A stretch of DNA of 64,000 bases from Candidatus Saccharimonadota bacterium (GTDB taxonomy: Bacteria; Patescibacteriota; Saccharimonadia; Saccharimonadales; Saccharimonadaceae). Below are positions 37,455 to 47,863 of this stretch, one piece after another. A program made the position numbers and the translations under genes. The notes under the pieces were generated by a model. That model searched no databases. It had not been told where the DNA came from and was given only the letters and a program-made list of their open reading frames with translations. Every line of letters begins with the position of its first letter. Positions within the stretch are counted from its first letter, which is position 1. Where the stretch lies: the NCBI GenBank assembly GCA_024697865.1, contig JAILSC010000016.1:47124-111123 (forward strand). Reading direction: 5' to 3'.

Positions 37455-38123
37455 ATGAGTTTAGTACATTTAGGAATCATACCGGACGGAAATAGAAGAT
37501 GGGCCAAAGAGCGGGGTCTGCCCACGATCGACGGCCATAAGCGGGGAATGGATAAAGTTGAAGAATTGATCGAGGCTGCCGCTGACGCCCAGATCCAATA
37601 TATCACTTTCTATATCTTCAGCACCGAAAACTGGAGCCGAAGCGAAGCGGAAGTATCCTACTTAATGAAAATGGCTGATACATATATCATGAAGTTCGCC
37701 AAAAAATTAGCCGCGAAGAACGGAAGGCTAGTAGTACTCGGCTCCAAGAATCGAATTTCACCAAAATTAGTTAGCACTATAGAGAAAGCCGAGAAATTGA
37801 CCGAAGATTGCACCGGAATCACGGCTTGTTTCTGCTTTAATTATGGCGGAGAACAAGAAATCGCTGATGCGGCTGCTATCGCAGCCAAAGAGGGTGACAT
37901 TACGCCGGAAACCATTCGTAAGCATCTGTATCATCCAGAAGTCCCGAATGTAGATATGGTAGTGCGAACCAGCGGCGAAGAGAGGACCTCTGGTTTCATG
38001 TTGTGGCGAGGGGCTTACAGCGAGCTAATGTTCGTCAAAAAATATTTCCCAGAAATGGAAGCTGGGGATATCGAAACAATCTTAGCAGAATACGAAAAAC
38101 GTAACCGGCGTTTCGGAAAATAA
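37455..38123 (+). CDS. uppS: Isoprenyl transferase (UPP synthase)
   Basis: HLGIIPDGNRRWAKERGLP...GHKRGMDKV. Confidence 0.95.
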   Translation: MSLVHLGIIPDGNRRWAKERGLPTIDGHKRGMDKVEELIEAAADAQIQYITFYIFSTENWSRSEAEVSYLMKMADTYIMKFAKKLAAKNGRLVVLGSKNRISPKLVSTIEKAEKLTEDCTGITACFCFNYGGEQEIADAAAIAAKEGDITPETIRKHLYHPEVPNVDMVVRTSGEERTSGFMLWRGAYSELMFVKKYFPEMEAGDIETILAEYEKRNRRFGK

Positions 38124-38139
38124 TGATATAATATAGTAT

Positions 38140-39378
38140 ATGAATATATTTATAGGTGTGGTAGTGGGGTTGCTAGTCTTGATGACATTGGTAACTCTGC
38201 ACGAACTAGGGCATTTTATTGCGGCTAGACGTAATGGAGTAAGAGTATTAGAATTCGGGATTTGTTTCCCGCCTAGAGCGATTGCTTGGGTTAAAGACCC
38301 TAAAACTAAAAAATGGAAACGCATCCCGCGTAAAGACTGGAAGAAACCCCAAGAAGGACTGATCTTTAGCCTAAACTGGCTACCGATCGGCGGATTCTGT
38401 CAGATGGACGGAGAATCAGCCGCCGACACCAGAAAGGGGACTTTCGGGGCAGCTAGCTTCTGGTCTAAGACGAAGATTCTGTTTGCCGGCGTAGCCATGA
38501 ACTGGCTGACGGCAATTATTATCTTCACAATTTTAGCCTGGACGGGGATGCCGGAGTTTCTGCAAGGGCAGTTTACGGTGGAGGCAGACACCAGAATAGA
38601 AGCAACTCCGGTGCAAATTACCACGATAGCTGAAGGTTCACCAGCAGAAACCGCAGGGATGCAGGTAAACGATCACATCATCGCAGTCGATGGACAAGAA
38701 CTCTGGCGAGCCAGTGAAATCAATGATTATAATCGAAGCCATGCTGGGCAAGAAGTAACATATACCGTACAACGAGAAACCACAGAGTCTTGCACTCAAT
38801 CAGATTGCGAAACGACTACCCTAGATTTACCGACAACATTAAATAGCGCTGATTCGGAGTATTTACTGGGCGTGACAATGGCCTCCACCCAATCGTTGTC
38901 ATACTCGACCTGGTCGGCACCAATCGTCGGTGTGGGATTGACCGCCCAGTTGACCGGTGAGACCTTCAAGGGGGTAGGAATATTACTAGGAAACTTGGTG
39001 TCCGGTGTTGCTCAACAGTTTAGTTTTGACTCAGGGACAAGAGAAAGCGGACAGGAGGCGATTTCATCCGTAGGTGATTCGGTTGCAGGCCCGGTAGGAA
39101 TTGTGGGGCAATTATTCCCAGCCTTTACTGCGGCCGGACCGTCCAATCTAGCCTTCTTAACAGCGCTAATTAGCGTGTCGCTAGCCTGTATGAATGTATT
39201 GCCAATCCCGGCGCTAGATGGCGGACGATGGCTTCTGATCGCAATTTATAAAGCTCGCAAGAAAAAATTAACCAAGGAAACCGAAGAAAGAATAGTTTCG
39301 CGTGCGATGATGGTGCTACTAGCTTTAATCTTTATCGTTACAATTTTAGACATCATAAGGATAGCTAATGGCGGGTGA
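38140..39378 (+). CDS. rseP: Site-2 protease RseP/RIP metalloprotease
   Basis: LHELGHFIAARRNGVRVLEFGICFPPR; PDZ; NVLPIPALDGGR. Confidence 0.92.
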   Translation: MNIFIGVVVGLLVLMTLVTLHELGHFIAARRNGVRVLEFGICFPPRAIAWVKDPKTKKWKRIPRKDWKKPQEGLIFSLNWLPIGGFCQMDGESAADTRKGTFGAASFWSKTKILFAGVAMNWLTAIIIFTILAWTGMPEFLQGQFTVEADTRIEATPVQITTIAEGSPAETAGMQVNDHIIAVDGQELWRASEINDYNRSHAGQEVTYTVQRETTESCTQSDCETTTLDLPTTLNSADSEYLLGVTMASTQSLSYSTWSAPIVGVGLTAQLTGETFKGVGILLGNLVSGVAQQFSFDSGTRESGQEAISSVGDSVAGPVGIVGQLFPAFTAAGPSNLAFLTALISVSLACMNVLPIPALDGGRWLLIAIYKARKKKLTKETEERIVSRAMMVLLALIFIVTILDIIRIANGG

Positions 39379-40153
39379 GGCAAAACCTAGAAAATCGTGG
39401 CGAAAAACCACACTGATTATTTTGGCGATGCTATTTTGGACCTTTGCATCAGTGATTGGTTCGCAACTGATCGTGGGGCTAATCATGATTCCGATCGTCG
39501 GGGAAGAATCTTTCCAGACGCCGGTAATGACTACGGTATATTCGGCCCTATCTTATATTTTAGCCATGGTGCTGGTAATTTTTGTCCCGCCAAAATTTGC
39601 AGCTAAGATCAGCTCGCCTCAAAAACCCGAAAAAAAGCTCAAAATCCTTAACCGCGAAGAACTGGGTTTGCGCGGATGGCCAACCTGGGCTGATGTCGGA
39701 CTAGCTCCAGTAGGATTTATCGTACAAATTATCTTGTCGATGCTTCTGGTCGGACTGTTCAGCCTATTTCCGTGGTTCAACGCAGAAGAGGCCCAAGACG
39801 TCGGCTACAACATACTAAACGGAAGCCTGGATCGCACGGTGGCCTTCATCTCTTTAGTGGTGGTTGCGCCAATTATGGAAGAGATCATCTTCCGAGGCTG
39901 GCTGTATGGTAAATTACGACAGAAATTATCTGGTAAAACATCTGAAATAACCGGAATAATTATCTCTATTCTTCTGGTTTCGTTATTATTTGGCATAGTA
40001 CACATGCAATGGAACGTAGGCGTAAATGTATTCGCTTTGTCAGTGGTATTATGTGTTTTGCGTGAAATCACGGGGACAATTTATTCTGGTATCTTAGTTC
40101 ATATGCTGAAAAACGGAATAGCGTTTTACTTCTTATATGTAGCAGGGGTGTGA
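39368..40153 (+). CDS. CPBP family intramembrane metalloprotease
   Basis: PIMEEIIFRGWLYGKL...; FGIVHMQWN. Confidence 0.85.
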   Translation: MAGEAKPRKSWRKTTLIILAMLFWTFASVIGSQLIVGLIMIPIVGEESFQTPVMTTVYSALSYILAMVLVIFVPPKFAAKISSPQKPEKKLKILNREELGLRGWPTWADVGLAPVGFIVQIILSMLLVGLFSLFPWFNAEEAQDVGYNILNGSLDRTVAFISLVVVAPIMEEIIFRGWLYGKLRQKLSGKTSEITGIIISILLVSLLFGIVHMQWNVGVNVFALSVVLCVLREITGTIYSGILVHMLKNGIAFYFLYVAGV

Positions 40154-40166
40154 TATAATATAACGT

Positions 40167-41390
40167 ATGAGATTATCACAGACTTTTATCAAAACTTTAC
40201 GTGAAGCGCCGAAAGACGAAACCGCTAAAAACGGGGCTTTACTAACTCGAGCGGGCTATATCCACAAAGAAATGGCTGGCGTATACGATTATTTGCCGTT
40301 AGGACTAAGGGTATTAAATAACATTGAAAATATTATTCGAGACGAACTAAATAAGCTAGGTTGCGAAGAGGTATTGATGTCTGCCTTGCAAAACCCAGAA
40401 CCATGGGAAAAGACTGGACGGTTCTCTGATCAAGAGGTAGACATTTGGTTTAAGACTGAGCTTTCAGCCGGTGGCGAATTAGGTTTAGCGCCTACTCATG
40501 AAGAACCAATCATCGAAATGGTCAAGAAGTACGTCTCTAGCTATAAAGATTTACCATTCGCGGTGTATCAATTCCAAAATAAATTCCGTAATGAACTGAG
40601 AGCAAAATCAGGTATTTTGCGCGGACGCGAGTTTTTAATGAAAGATCTATATAGCTTCCATACTACGGAGGCAGATCTAGACAGATTCTACGCTGAAGTA
40701 GAAGGGGCTTACGAACGAATTTACGAGCGAGTAGGACTAGGCGATTGTACCTACGAGACTTTTGCTAGTGGAGGAATTTTCTCTAAATTCTCGCACGAAT
40801 ATCAGACAGAGTTACCAGTAGGAGAAGATACAATCTACTACAACGAGAATCATTCACTAGTACTAAATAAAGAAGTGTTCGAAGACGATATTTTGGCAGA
40901 ATTTAAAGTTAAAAAAGAAGATTTTAAAGAGACTAATGGCGCTGAAGTGGGGAATATCTTTAAATTGATGTTTAAATATTCCGAGCCCCTAGAATTAAAA
41001 TATGCCGATGAAGACAACTCGACTAAGACGGTTTATATGGGCTGTTACGGAATTGGTGTGTCCCGTTTGATGGGGGTAATTGCCGAAAAATATTCGGACG
41101 ATAAGGGCTTAATCTGGCCAGAATCAGTAGCGCCATTCAAATACTATCTGGTGGGGATTGGTGAAAAGGGGTTAGCCAAAGTTGAAGAATTATACCAGGG
41201 GCGAGAAAATGAAATCCTGTTTGACGATCGTGACGCTAGACCAGGGGAAAAATTTGCCGACTCAGAACTAATGGGCATCCCTTATCGTATAGTTGTTTCA
41301 GATAAGACCTTAACGTCTGATTCAGCAGAAGTAACTAATAGATTGACCGGTGAAACTGCGTTAGTAAAATTGGCAGAATTGTTTAAATAG
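40167..41390 (+). CDS. proS: Prolyl-tRNA synthetase, short form lacking the INS editing domain
   Basis: LAPTHEEPIIEMVKKYVSSYKDLPFAVYQFQNKFRNELRAKSGILRGREFLMKDLYSFH; 407 aa. Confidence 0.92.
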   Translation: MRLSQTFIKTLREAPKDETAKNGALLTRAGYIHKEMAGVYDYLPLGLRVLNNIENIIRDELNKLGCEEVLMSALQNPEPWEKTGRFSDQEVDIWFKTELSAGGELGLAPTHEEPIIEMVKKYVSSYKDLPFAVYQFQNKFRNELRAKSGILRGREFLMKDLYSFHTTEADLDRFYAEVEGAYERIYERVGLGDCTYETFASGGIFSKFSHEYQTELPVGEDTIYYNENHSLVLNKEVFEDDILAEFKVKKEDFKETNGAEVGNIFKLMFKYSEPLELKYADEDNSTKTVYMGCYGIGVSRLMGVIAEKYSDDKGLIWPESVAPFKYYLVGIGEKGLAKVEELYQGRENEILFDDRDARPGEKFADSELMGIPYRIVVSDKTLTSDSAEVTNRLTGETALVKLAELFK

Positions 41391-41450
41391 ATATTGACAT
41401 TTAAGGAGTTTTTCGGTAAACTCTATATGTATCAATAGTGGGAGTTAATT

Positions 41451-41897
41451 ATGATTAAGAAAACCATTAGTCTAACAGCGGCCGGGAAGAAAGATTTAGA
41501 GCAAGAATTAGCTGATTTAATTAAAGGGCGGCCAGCGATTGCCGAGAGGATTGCTACGGCGCGATCTTTTGGTGATCTATCAGAGAACGAAGAATACTCT
41601 TCAGCCCGCAACGAACAGAAAGTAGCCGAAAGCCGGATTTTAGAGATCCAAGATATTTTAAAAAACGCCAAGGTAATCCGTGGCGGCAAGAAAGACAAGG
41701 TAGCACTGGGAGCGACGGTGAATTTAACCTTAAGCGGCAAAAAGATGGAATACGCCTTAGTGGGGCCGACCGAGGCCAACCCGCTAGAAGGCAAAATCTC
41801 TAATGAGTCGCCAATCGGTAAAGCCTTACTAGGTCATAAAGCTGGGGATACTTTCGAATTTAACGGCAAAAAAGTTAAGATCGTAGAAATCAAATAA
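41451..41897 (+). CDS. greA: Transcription elongation factor GreA
   Basis: IATARSFGDLSENEEYSSARNEQ... Confidence 0.93.
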   Translation: MIKKTISLTAAGKKDLEQELADLIKGRPAIAERIATARSFGDLSENEEYSSARNEQKVAESRILEIQDILKNAKVIRGGKKDKVALGATVNLTLSGKKMEYALVGPTEANPLEGKISNESPIGKALLGHKAGDTFEFNGKKVKIVEIK

Positions 41898-41914
41898 TCT
41901 GATATAATAGAGTT

Positions 41915-43393
41915 ATGTTGTTAGAAGACTATCGCAAAGAACGCTTGCGCAAGTTGGAGGAGATCCGGGCCAAGGGAATCGATCCGTATCCGTCCAAAAC
42001 GGCGCGCAATACTAAAATTATTGACGTAGTAAATCATTTTGATGAGAAAAAGGGACAAGAAGTCTGCATCGCTGGACGAATTGTAGCGATTAGATCTTTT
42101 GGGAAACTAGTGTTTCTTAAAGTAAGAGATTTATCGGGCGAAGTACAGGTCTTCATGAAAGCTACGGGGGAAGAACGCGAAGGCTTGTTCGGCGCAAAGC
42201 AGATAAAACTCTTGGACGTAGGTGATTTTATTGAGGCTAAGGGGACGGTGGATAAGACCCAAACTGGTGAGATTTCGGTATTTTGTGATTTTGTCAAACT
42301 CCTGACTAAGACCCTTAGGCCTCTACCAGAGAAGTTCACCAACAAAGAAGAGCGATACCGTCGCCGCTATGTAGATATGAATGTAAATCCGGGCGTACGG
42401 GAGAGACTGGTCCGCCGTTCCAGGTTCTGGCAAGCAACGCGGGATTTCATGAATTCGCACGGCTTTGTGGAAATAAATATCCCGGTCTTAGAGCACACTA
42501 CGGGCGGAGCAGATGCAACACCGTTTGTTACGCACATGAATGCCTTGGATGAAGATCTTTATCTCAGAATTTCACACGAGTTACCTTTGAAGCGGCTCCT
42601 GGGTGGTGGCTTTGAAAAAGTTTACGATATTGGGCCTAGGTTCCGAAACGAGGGTGTAGATGATGAGCACTTGCCGGAGCATATCGCGTTCGAAGCTTAT
42701 GCCGCCTATGAAAATTACGAAGACGGCATGAAGTTCTACGAGGAAATGATCAAATACGTTTGCAAAGAAACGTGGGGAACCCTGCAATTTAACGTAGGTG
42801 GATTCGAAATCAATCTAGACCAAGAGTGGCCACGCGTAAAATATGCAGATTTACTCCGCGAAAAGTATAATGTAGACGTCTTTAATCCTGACCGAGAACA
42901 GTTAATCCAAGTATTACTAGAGAACTGGGACGCGAAAGATTTAAGCCGCGAGGATTTTGTAAAGAAACTAGAAAACACCAGTACCCCGCACTTAATTGAT
43001 GATGTCTGGAAATTGATTCGCAAAACTTCGGCAGGGCCATATTGGCTAATAGAAGAACCTTTAAGCTTATCGCCTCTAGCAAAGAAATCCGCCGATAACC
43101 CCCTGGTAACTGAAAGATTTCACCCCATCATTGCAGGGACAGAAATGGGCAATGGTTTTTCAGAGCTGAATGATCCGCTGGATCAATTTGAACGATTCAA
43201 AGAGCAGCAGGCAGCCCGCGACGCAGGCGATGAAGAAGCTCAGATGATGGACCAAGATTTCGTGGAAATGTTAGAATATGGTATGCCGCCAGCCTGTGGT
43301 TGGGGCAATAGCGAACGAAATTTCTGGCTCCTAGAGGGTGTGCCGGGCCGAGAAGCAGTGCCATTTCCGTTGATGAAAGCTAAAGAAGACTAA
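41915..43393 (+). CDS. lysS: Lysyl-tRNA synthetase, class II
   Basis: EERYRRRYVDMNVNPGVRE...; PPACGWGNSERNFWLLEG (class II motif 3 region; note PPACGW rather than PPTGGLG). Confidence 0.93.
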   Translation: MLLEDYRKERLRKLEEIRAKGIDPYPSKTARNTKIIDVVNHFDEKKGQEVCIAGRIVAIRSFGKLVFLKVRDLSGEVQVFMKATGEEREGLFGAKQIKLLDVGDFIEAKGTVDKTQTGEISVFCDFVKLLTKTLRPLPEKFTNKEERYRRRYVDMNVNPGVRERLVRRSRFWQATRDFMNSHGFVEINIPVLEHTTGGADATPFVTHMNALDEDLYLRISHELPLKRLLGGGFEKVYDIGPRFRNEGVDDEHLPEHIAFEAYAAYENYEDGMKFYEEMIKYVCKETWGTLQFNVGGFEINLDQEWPRVKYADLLREKYNVDVFNPDREQLIQVLLENWDAKDLSREDFVKKLENTSTPHLIDDVWKLIRKTSAGPYWLIEEPLSLSPLAKKSADNPLVTERFHPIIAGTEMGNGFSELNDPLDQFERFKEQQAARDAGDEEAQMMDQDFVEMLEYGMPPACGWGNSERNFWLLEGVPGREAVPFPLMKAKED

Positions 43394-43605
43394 AATTCGA
43401 TAATTTTAACGCGAGACTTTGCCCCACGAGTGATAGTAATACTGGTCTTAGGGACTTTGAAGTGCTTAGCCAGCAGTTTAATTAGGACGGTATTAGCTTC
43501 GCCATCATGAGGTTTAGCCCGTAAATAAACAGTAAGTTCGCCGGTGGCGGTTTCGATGATTTTTTCTTGCGAACTGCCCGGTTTGACGATGACTTGGTAT
43601 TTCAT
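43390..43605 (-). CDS. DUF167/YggU family protein
   Basis: VKPGSSQEKI...LTVYLRAKPHDGEANTVLIKLLAKHFKVPKTSITITRGAKSRVKII. Confidence 0.9.
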   Translation of the reverse strand: MKYQVIVKPGSSQEKIIETATGELTVYLRAKPHDGEANTVLIKLLAKHFKVPKTSITITRGAKSRVKIIEF

Positions 43606-43646
43606 AAATATATTATATAATATTTTAGCGTGATATAATAATAGAT

Positions 43647-45740
43647 ATGGCTAAGTTTAAGTTAGTGTCTAAATATCAGCCCACGGGCGACCAACCGGCA
43701 GCAATTAAGCAACTGACGGATGGAGTTTTGTCGGGGATTCACGAGCAAACACTGCTCGGGGTAACTGGCTCAGGCAAAACTTTTACTATGGCCAACATCA
43801 TTGAAAAAACCCAACGGCCAACGCTGATTTTGGCGCACAATAAAACGCTGGCGGCACAGCTTTATGCTGAATTCCGAGAATTTTTCCCAGATAATGAAGT
43901 ACATTACTTTGTTTCGTACTTTGATTATTATCAACCGGAGGCATATATTGCCTCAACAGACACTTATATCGAAAAAGATTCGGCGATTAACGACGAAATT
44001 GACCGTTTGAGGCACGGAGCAACGGAGGCATTGCTGACTAGACGCGATGTAATTGTAGTAGCCTCAGTGTCTTGTATCTACGGTATTGGTTCGCCGGAAA
44101 ATTATACCGAGATGTCGTTGCCACTGTGGAAGACTCAAGGTGGGTGGGTGGCAAGCAATGGCTCTTCGGACACGCTTGCTCGCGCCCGTCTTCACGGGGC
44201 GAGCTCGCTTCTCGTGAACCCAGCTGGGTCCACAAATTCCTTAGAACCATCGCCTGCCACCCTCTCTCAATTAGACTTCATCCGCTATCTCGTGAACATG
44301 CAGTATCATCGGAATGATTTGGCGTTTGAGCGAGGTAATTTCCGGGTAATGGGTGACACTATAGATTTATACCCGGCTAACGGAGAGTATGCTTACCGAT
44401 TTGAATTCGGATTTGATACCTTGGAAGAGGTAAAAATCGTGGATCCGTTGACTTTTGAGGTACGCGAGAAGCCCGATCACATACATTTATTCCCAAATAC
44501 GCATTATGCCACGCCAGCCGACCAATTAGAAAAGGCTTTGACTACAATCCGGGCCGAATTTGAGGACAGATTAAAATATTTCGAGAAACACCAGAAATAT
44601 TTAGAGGCCCAAAGATTATCGCAACGCACCAAATACGATTTAGAAATGTTGAAAGAAACCGGTTTTGTGAAGGGAATTGAGAATTATTCTCGGCACTTGG
44701 ATGGTCGCAAGCCAGGAGGACCACCTTCTACTTTGCTAGATTTCTTCCCAGAAGATTGGCTTTTGATTGTTGATGAATCGCATATGACTCTACCGCAAGT
44801 ACGGGGAATGTATAATGGCGATCACGCCCGAAAGTTAAATTTAGTGGAATACGGATTCCGTCTGCCGTCAGCCTTGGATAACCGACCCCTAACTTACGGC
44901 GAATTCCAAAAGCACATTAATCAAGCAATTTATGTCTCGGCCACACCGGGAGAATATGAATTAGAAAATTCACCTGAGCCAGCTGAGCAAGTAATTCGCC
45001 CGACCGGACTCCTAGATCCAGAAATTGAAGTACGTTCACCAGACGGCCAAATTGATGATTTGATGGAGGAAATAGACCGCCGCATCGCCAAGGGGCAACG
45101 CACTTTGATTACCACTCTGACCAAACGCATGGCTGAAGATTTAACCGATCATCTAAAAGAACGGGGCGTAAAAACGGCCTACATTCATTCGGATATTGAC
45201 ACTTTGGAACGCGGAGATATTTTGCGTGATTTGCGTGAAGGCGTATACGATGTACTGGTAGGCATTAACTTACTACGCGAAGGGTTGGATTTGCCAGAAG
45301 TATCGCTAGTGGCGATTCTGGATGCTGATAAGGAAGGGTTCTTACGTTCAGAGTCGGCATTGATTCAGACAATTGGCCGTGCAGCCCGGCACGAAGAGGG
45401 GAAGGTAATTATGTACGCTAATTATATTACGGAGAGCATGGAGCGGGCGATTGGCGAGACTAATCGTCGCCGAGAAATCCAGCAGGAATATAACGAAAAA
45501 CACGGAATTACGCCAAAATCTGTGAAGAAAGAAATTTCAAAAGGACTCCGCGCAATTATTCCCGAAAAGGAAAAAGAAAATAAGCTAGATATCAAACGCG
45601 TACCAAAGGATGAACTGCCCGCATTAATCAAACAACTAAGTTCCGAGATGCAATTAGCTGCAGCTAATTTGGAGTTTGAAAAAGCAGCCTTACTTAGGGA
45701 CGAAATTGAGAAAATTAAAGCCTACATAGAAGGGAAATAA
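43647..45740 (+). CDS. uvrB: Excinuclease ABC subunit B, with in-frame insertion at 44146-44262
   Basis: [32 protein letters not shown]..; UVR motif at C-terminus. Confidence 0.97.
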   Translation: MAKFKLVSKYQPTGDQPAAIKQLTDGVLSGIHEQTLLGVTGSGKTFTMANIIEKTQRPTLILAHNKTLAAQLYAEFREFFPDNEVHYFVSYFDYYQPEAYIASTDTYIEKDSAINDEIDRLRHGATEALLTRRDVIVVASVSCIYGIGSPENYTEMSLPLWKTQGGWVASNGSSDTLARARLHGASSLLVNPAGSTNSLEPSPATLSQLDFIRYLVNMQYHRNDLAFERGNFRVMGDTIDLYPANGEYAYRFEFGFDTLEEVKIVDPLTFEVREKPDHIHLFPNTHYATPADQLEKALTTIRAEFEDRLKYFEKHQKYLEAQRLSQRTKYDLEMLKETGFVKGIENYSRHLDGRKPGGPPSTLLDFFPEDWLLIVDESHMTLPQVRGMYNGDHARKLNLVEYGFRLPSALDNRPLTYGEFQKHINQAIYVSATPGEYELENSPEPAEQVIRPTGLLDPEIEVRSPDGQIDDLMEEIDRRIAKGQRTLITTLTKRMAEDLTDHLKERGVKTAYIHSDIDTLERGDILRDLREGVYDVLVGINLLREGLDLPEVSLVAILDADKEGFLRSESALIQTIGRAARHEEGKVIMYANYITESMERAIGETNRRREIQQEYNEKHGITPKSVKKEISKGLRAIIPEKEKENKLDIKRVPKDELPALIKQLSSEMQLAAANLEFEKAALLRDEIEKIKAYIEGK
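44146..44262. mobile_element. Palindromic, in-frame inserted element in uvrB (RPE-like by analogy)
   Basis: 25-bp imperfect terminal inverted repeats GGGTGGCARGCRATGGYTCTWMGGA; internal hairpins at 44178-44204 and 44218-44229; 117 bp = 39 codons; absent from the usual UvrB pattern. Confidence 0.55.
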
Positions 45741-45780
45741 CTCCAAAATACTGGACTGACATGATATAATGGTTATAGTT

Positions 45781-46716
45781 ATGAGTGGGCAGAATAGTTT
45801 TGAGGCATTAGAGAAAATCCGACGACGAATAAAGTTGTGCGACTATCTAGTGGTCGCGCAATTATATCTGCAAGACAATTATCTGCTGGAAAGAGATTTG
45901 ACACCAGACGACATCAAGCCTCGCTTATTGGGCCACTGGGGTACTTGCCACGGAATTAATGTAGCCTATGCTAATCTCAAGGCTTATTTTGCGGATGATC
46001 CGGGTTTTACTTTTATCTTGGGACCGGGGCACGGGTTTCCGGCCTTGCAGGCAAATTTATTTGTGGACGGAGAATTAGCTAAGGTTGATGATAGAGCCGT
46101 CCCCGATGCGGCCGGAATCGCTTATTTATGTCGGCAATTTTCTTGGCCGGACGGATTTCCGAGCCATGCTAGTCCGATTACGCCAGGTATTATTACCGAA
46201 GGCGGAGAACTCGGCTACGCCACGGCTAATGCCTATGGAGTATCACTTGGCCATCCGGAAAAAACTATCGCTGTGCTGATTGGCGATGGGGAACTAGAGG
46301 CCGCCACCGGGTTAGATTCTTTGAATTTGAGGAATCTACTTACTGGAGAGAACAACGGAAAAGTGTTGCCGATTTTACATCTAAATGGCTACAAGATCTC
46401 GGCGCCGTCGATTTACGCCCGAAAGTCCGAAAGAGAATTAAACGAGCTAATCCGTGGGTTTGGCTTTACGCCGATTTGGATCAAGGGTGACAAACCACAA
46501 CATTTCCAAGCTGCTTTAAACCAAGAAGTAGAGGCGCCGTTTTATATTTTACAGACCGAAAAAGGCGAAGGTGGACCCAATCGTCATCAAGATGCCCACC
46601 AGATCCCATTAAAAAATCCGAAGACCGACCCCGCGGAGCTAGCGCAACTGTCTGACTGGCTGAAGTCTTATCATTTTGCTGATTTGTTTGACCAAAAGAA
46701 AGGATTCGTGATATGA
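45781..46716 (+). CDS. Phosphoketolase N-terminal (TPP-binding) half
   Basis: LGHWGTCHGINVAYANL...GPGHGFPALQANLFVDG...SHASPITPGIITEGGELGYATANAYG...VLIGDGELEAAT...ILHLNGYKISAPS. Confidence 0.88.
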   Translation: MSGQNSFEALEKIRRRIKLCDYLVVAQLYLQDNYLLERDLTPDDIKPRLLGHWGTCHGINVAYANLKAYFADDPGFTFILGPGHGFPALQANLFVDGELAKVDDRAVPDAAGIAYLCRQFSWPDGFPSHASPITPGIITEGGELGYATANAYGVSLGHPEKTIAVLIGDGELEAATGLDSLNLRNLLTGENNGKVLPILHLNGYKISAPSIYARKSERELNELIRGFGFTPIWIKGDKPQHFQAALNQEVEAPFYILQTEKGEGGPNRHQDAHQIPLKNPKTDPAELAQLSDWLKSYHFADLFDQKKGFVI

Positions 46717-47855
46717 CAGAGCTATATTCATCAGCAGAACGAATTGGTGAATTACTGGCTGAACAGCTTAAAAATGATCCGCATTTTTACTTCTTTTCGC
46801 CGGATGAAACCACTTCCAATAAATTCAGTCAGATATACGAAGTTGCGGAGCGAGCTTGGAGCCTACCGATAGAAGAGTGGGATTTGCCAGAAAGTCCCAA
46901 TGGCAGGGTTGTCGAAATGTTGTCCGAGAACGTACTATTCTCGGTAATGACGGGACATCTAACGAATAATGAACAAGCGATGTTGGGTAGTTATGAAGCG
47001 TTTTTACCAGTAATCACAGCGCAACTATTGCAACAAATAAAGTTCATCAAACAAGCCCGGAACGTAACTTGGCGTACGCCAATGCCGGCCGTGAATTTAT
47101 TGTCGACCTCAACCTGCTGGCGGCAAGATCATAATGGTTTTACCCACCAATCACCAGCATTGATTTCAATGTTATTATCGGTGCCTTCTAATCTGGCTAA
47201 CTGTCTCTTTCCGGTAGACGACGTAGCCGCAGAAACGGCTTTTAATTTTATGCTCGATTCCCGGGATGTTGTAAATTTGACAACATTCGACAAGAATCCT
47301 CGACCTCGCTACCTTGACTCAAAACAAGCCGAGCTTCAACTCAAGAATGGTGGCGCGAGTATTTATCAGGCCGCATCAGACGAAGACCCGAACTTTGTAC
47401 TGACAGCGGCAGGAGATATCGCCACACATGAAACCCTTGAAGCCATGCGCATTATTCGGAAAGATATGCCAGAAGTGAAGTTACGTTTCGTAGGAATCGG
47501 CGCCCTTAGCTACCGAGCAATCGGCACTACACAAAATAAACTCAGCAGAGAGCGATTTATGGAACTATTTACGCCTGACCGACCAATTTTGGCAAACTTC
47601 CATGGCTATCCAGAAACCCTGGAAAATATTTTGGAAAACTACACTGAAAGACGGCGGCTAAGAGTACATGGTTTCAACGAAGAGGGTTCGACCACTACGC
47701 CGTTTGAGATGCTAAGACGCAATGCGGCTTCGCGTTATGACCTAGCAATTGATATCGCCAAAGTCTTAAAGCGGCCTGATTTGGTAACTAAATACGAAGA
47801 CCGCCTAGCTCAAAATCACCTCCATGCTATAAAATATGGCATTGACATGATATAA
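46713..47855 (+). CDS. Phosphoketolase C-terminal half
   Basis: FFSPDETTSNKFSQIYE...RVVEMLSENVLFSVMTGHLTNNEQAMLGSYEAFLPV...STCWRQDHNGFTHQSPALISMLL...HGFNEEGSTTTPFEMLRRN. Confidence 0.88.
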   Translation: MTELYSSAERIGELLAEQLKNDPHFYFFSPDETTSNKFSQIYEVAERAWSLPIEEWDLPESPNGRVVEMLSENVLFSVMTGHLTNNEQAMLGSYEAFLPVITAQLLQQIKFIKQARNVTWRTPMPAVNLLSTSTCWRQDHNGFTHQSPALISMLLSVPSNLANCLFPVDDVAAETAFNFMLDSRDVVNLTTFDKNPRPRYLDSKQAELQLKNGGASIYQAASDEDPNFVLTAAGDIATHETLEAMRIIRKDMPEVKLRFVGIGALSYRAIGTTQNKLSRERFMELFTPDRPILANFHGYPETLENILENYTERRRLRVHGFNEEGSTTTPFEMLRRNAASRYDLAIDIAKVLKRPDLVTKYEDRLAQNHLHAIKYGIDMI

Positions 47856-47863
47856 TTTCTATT

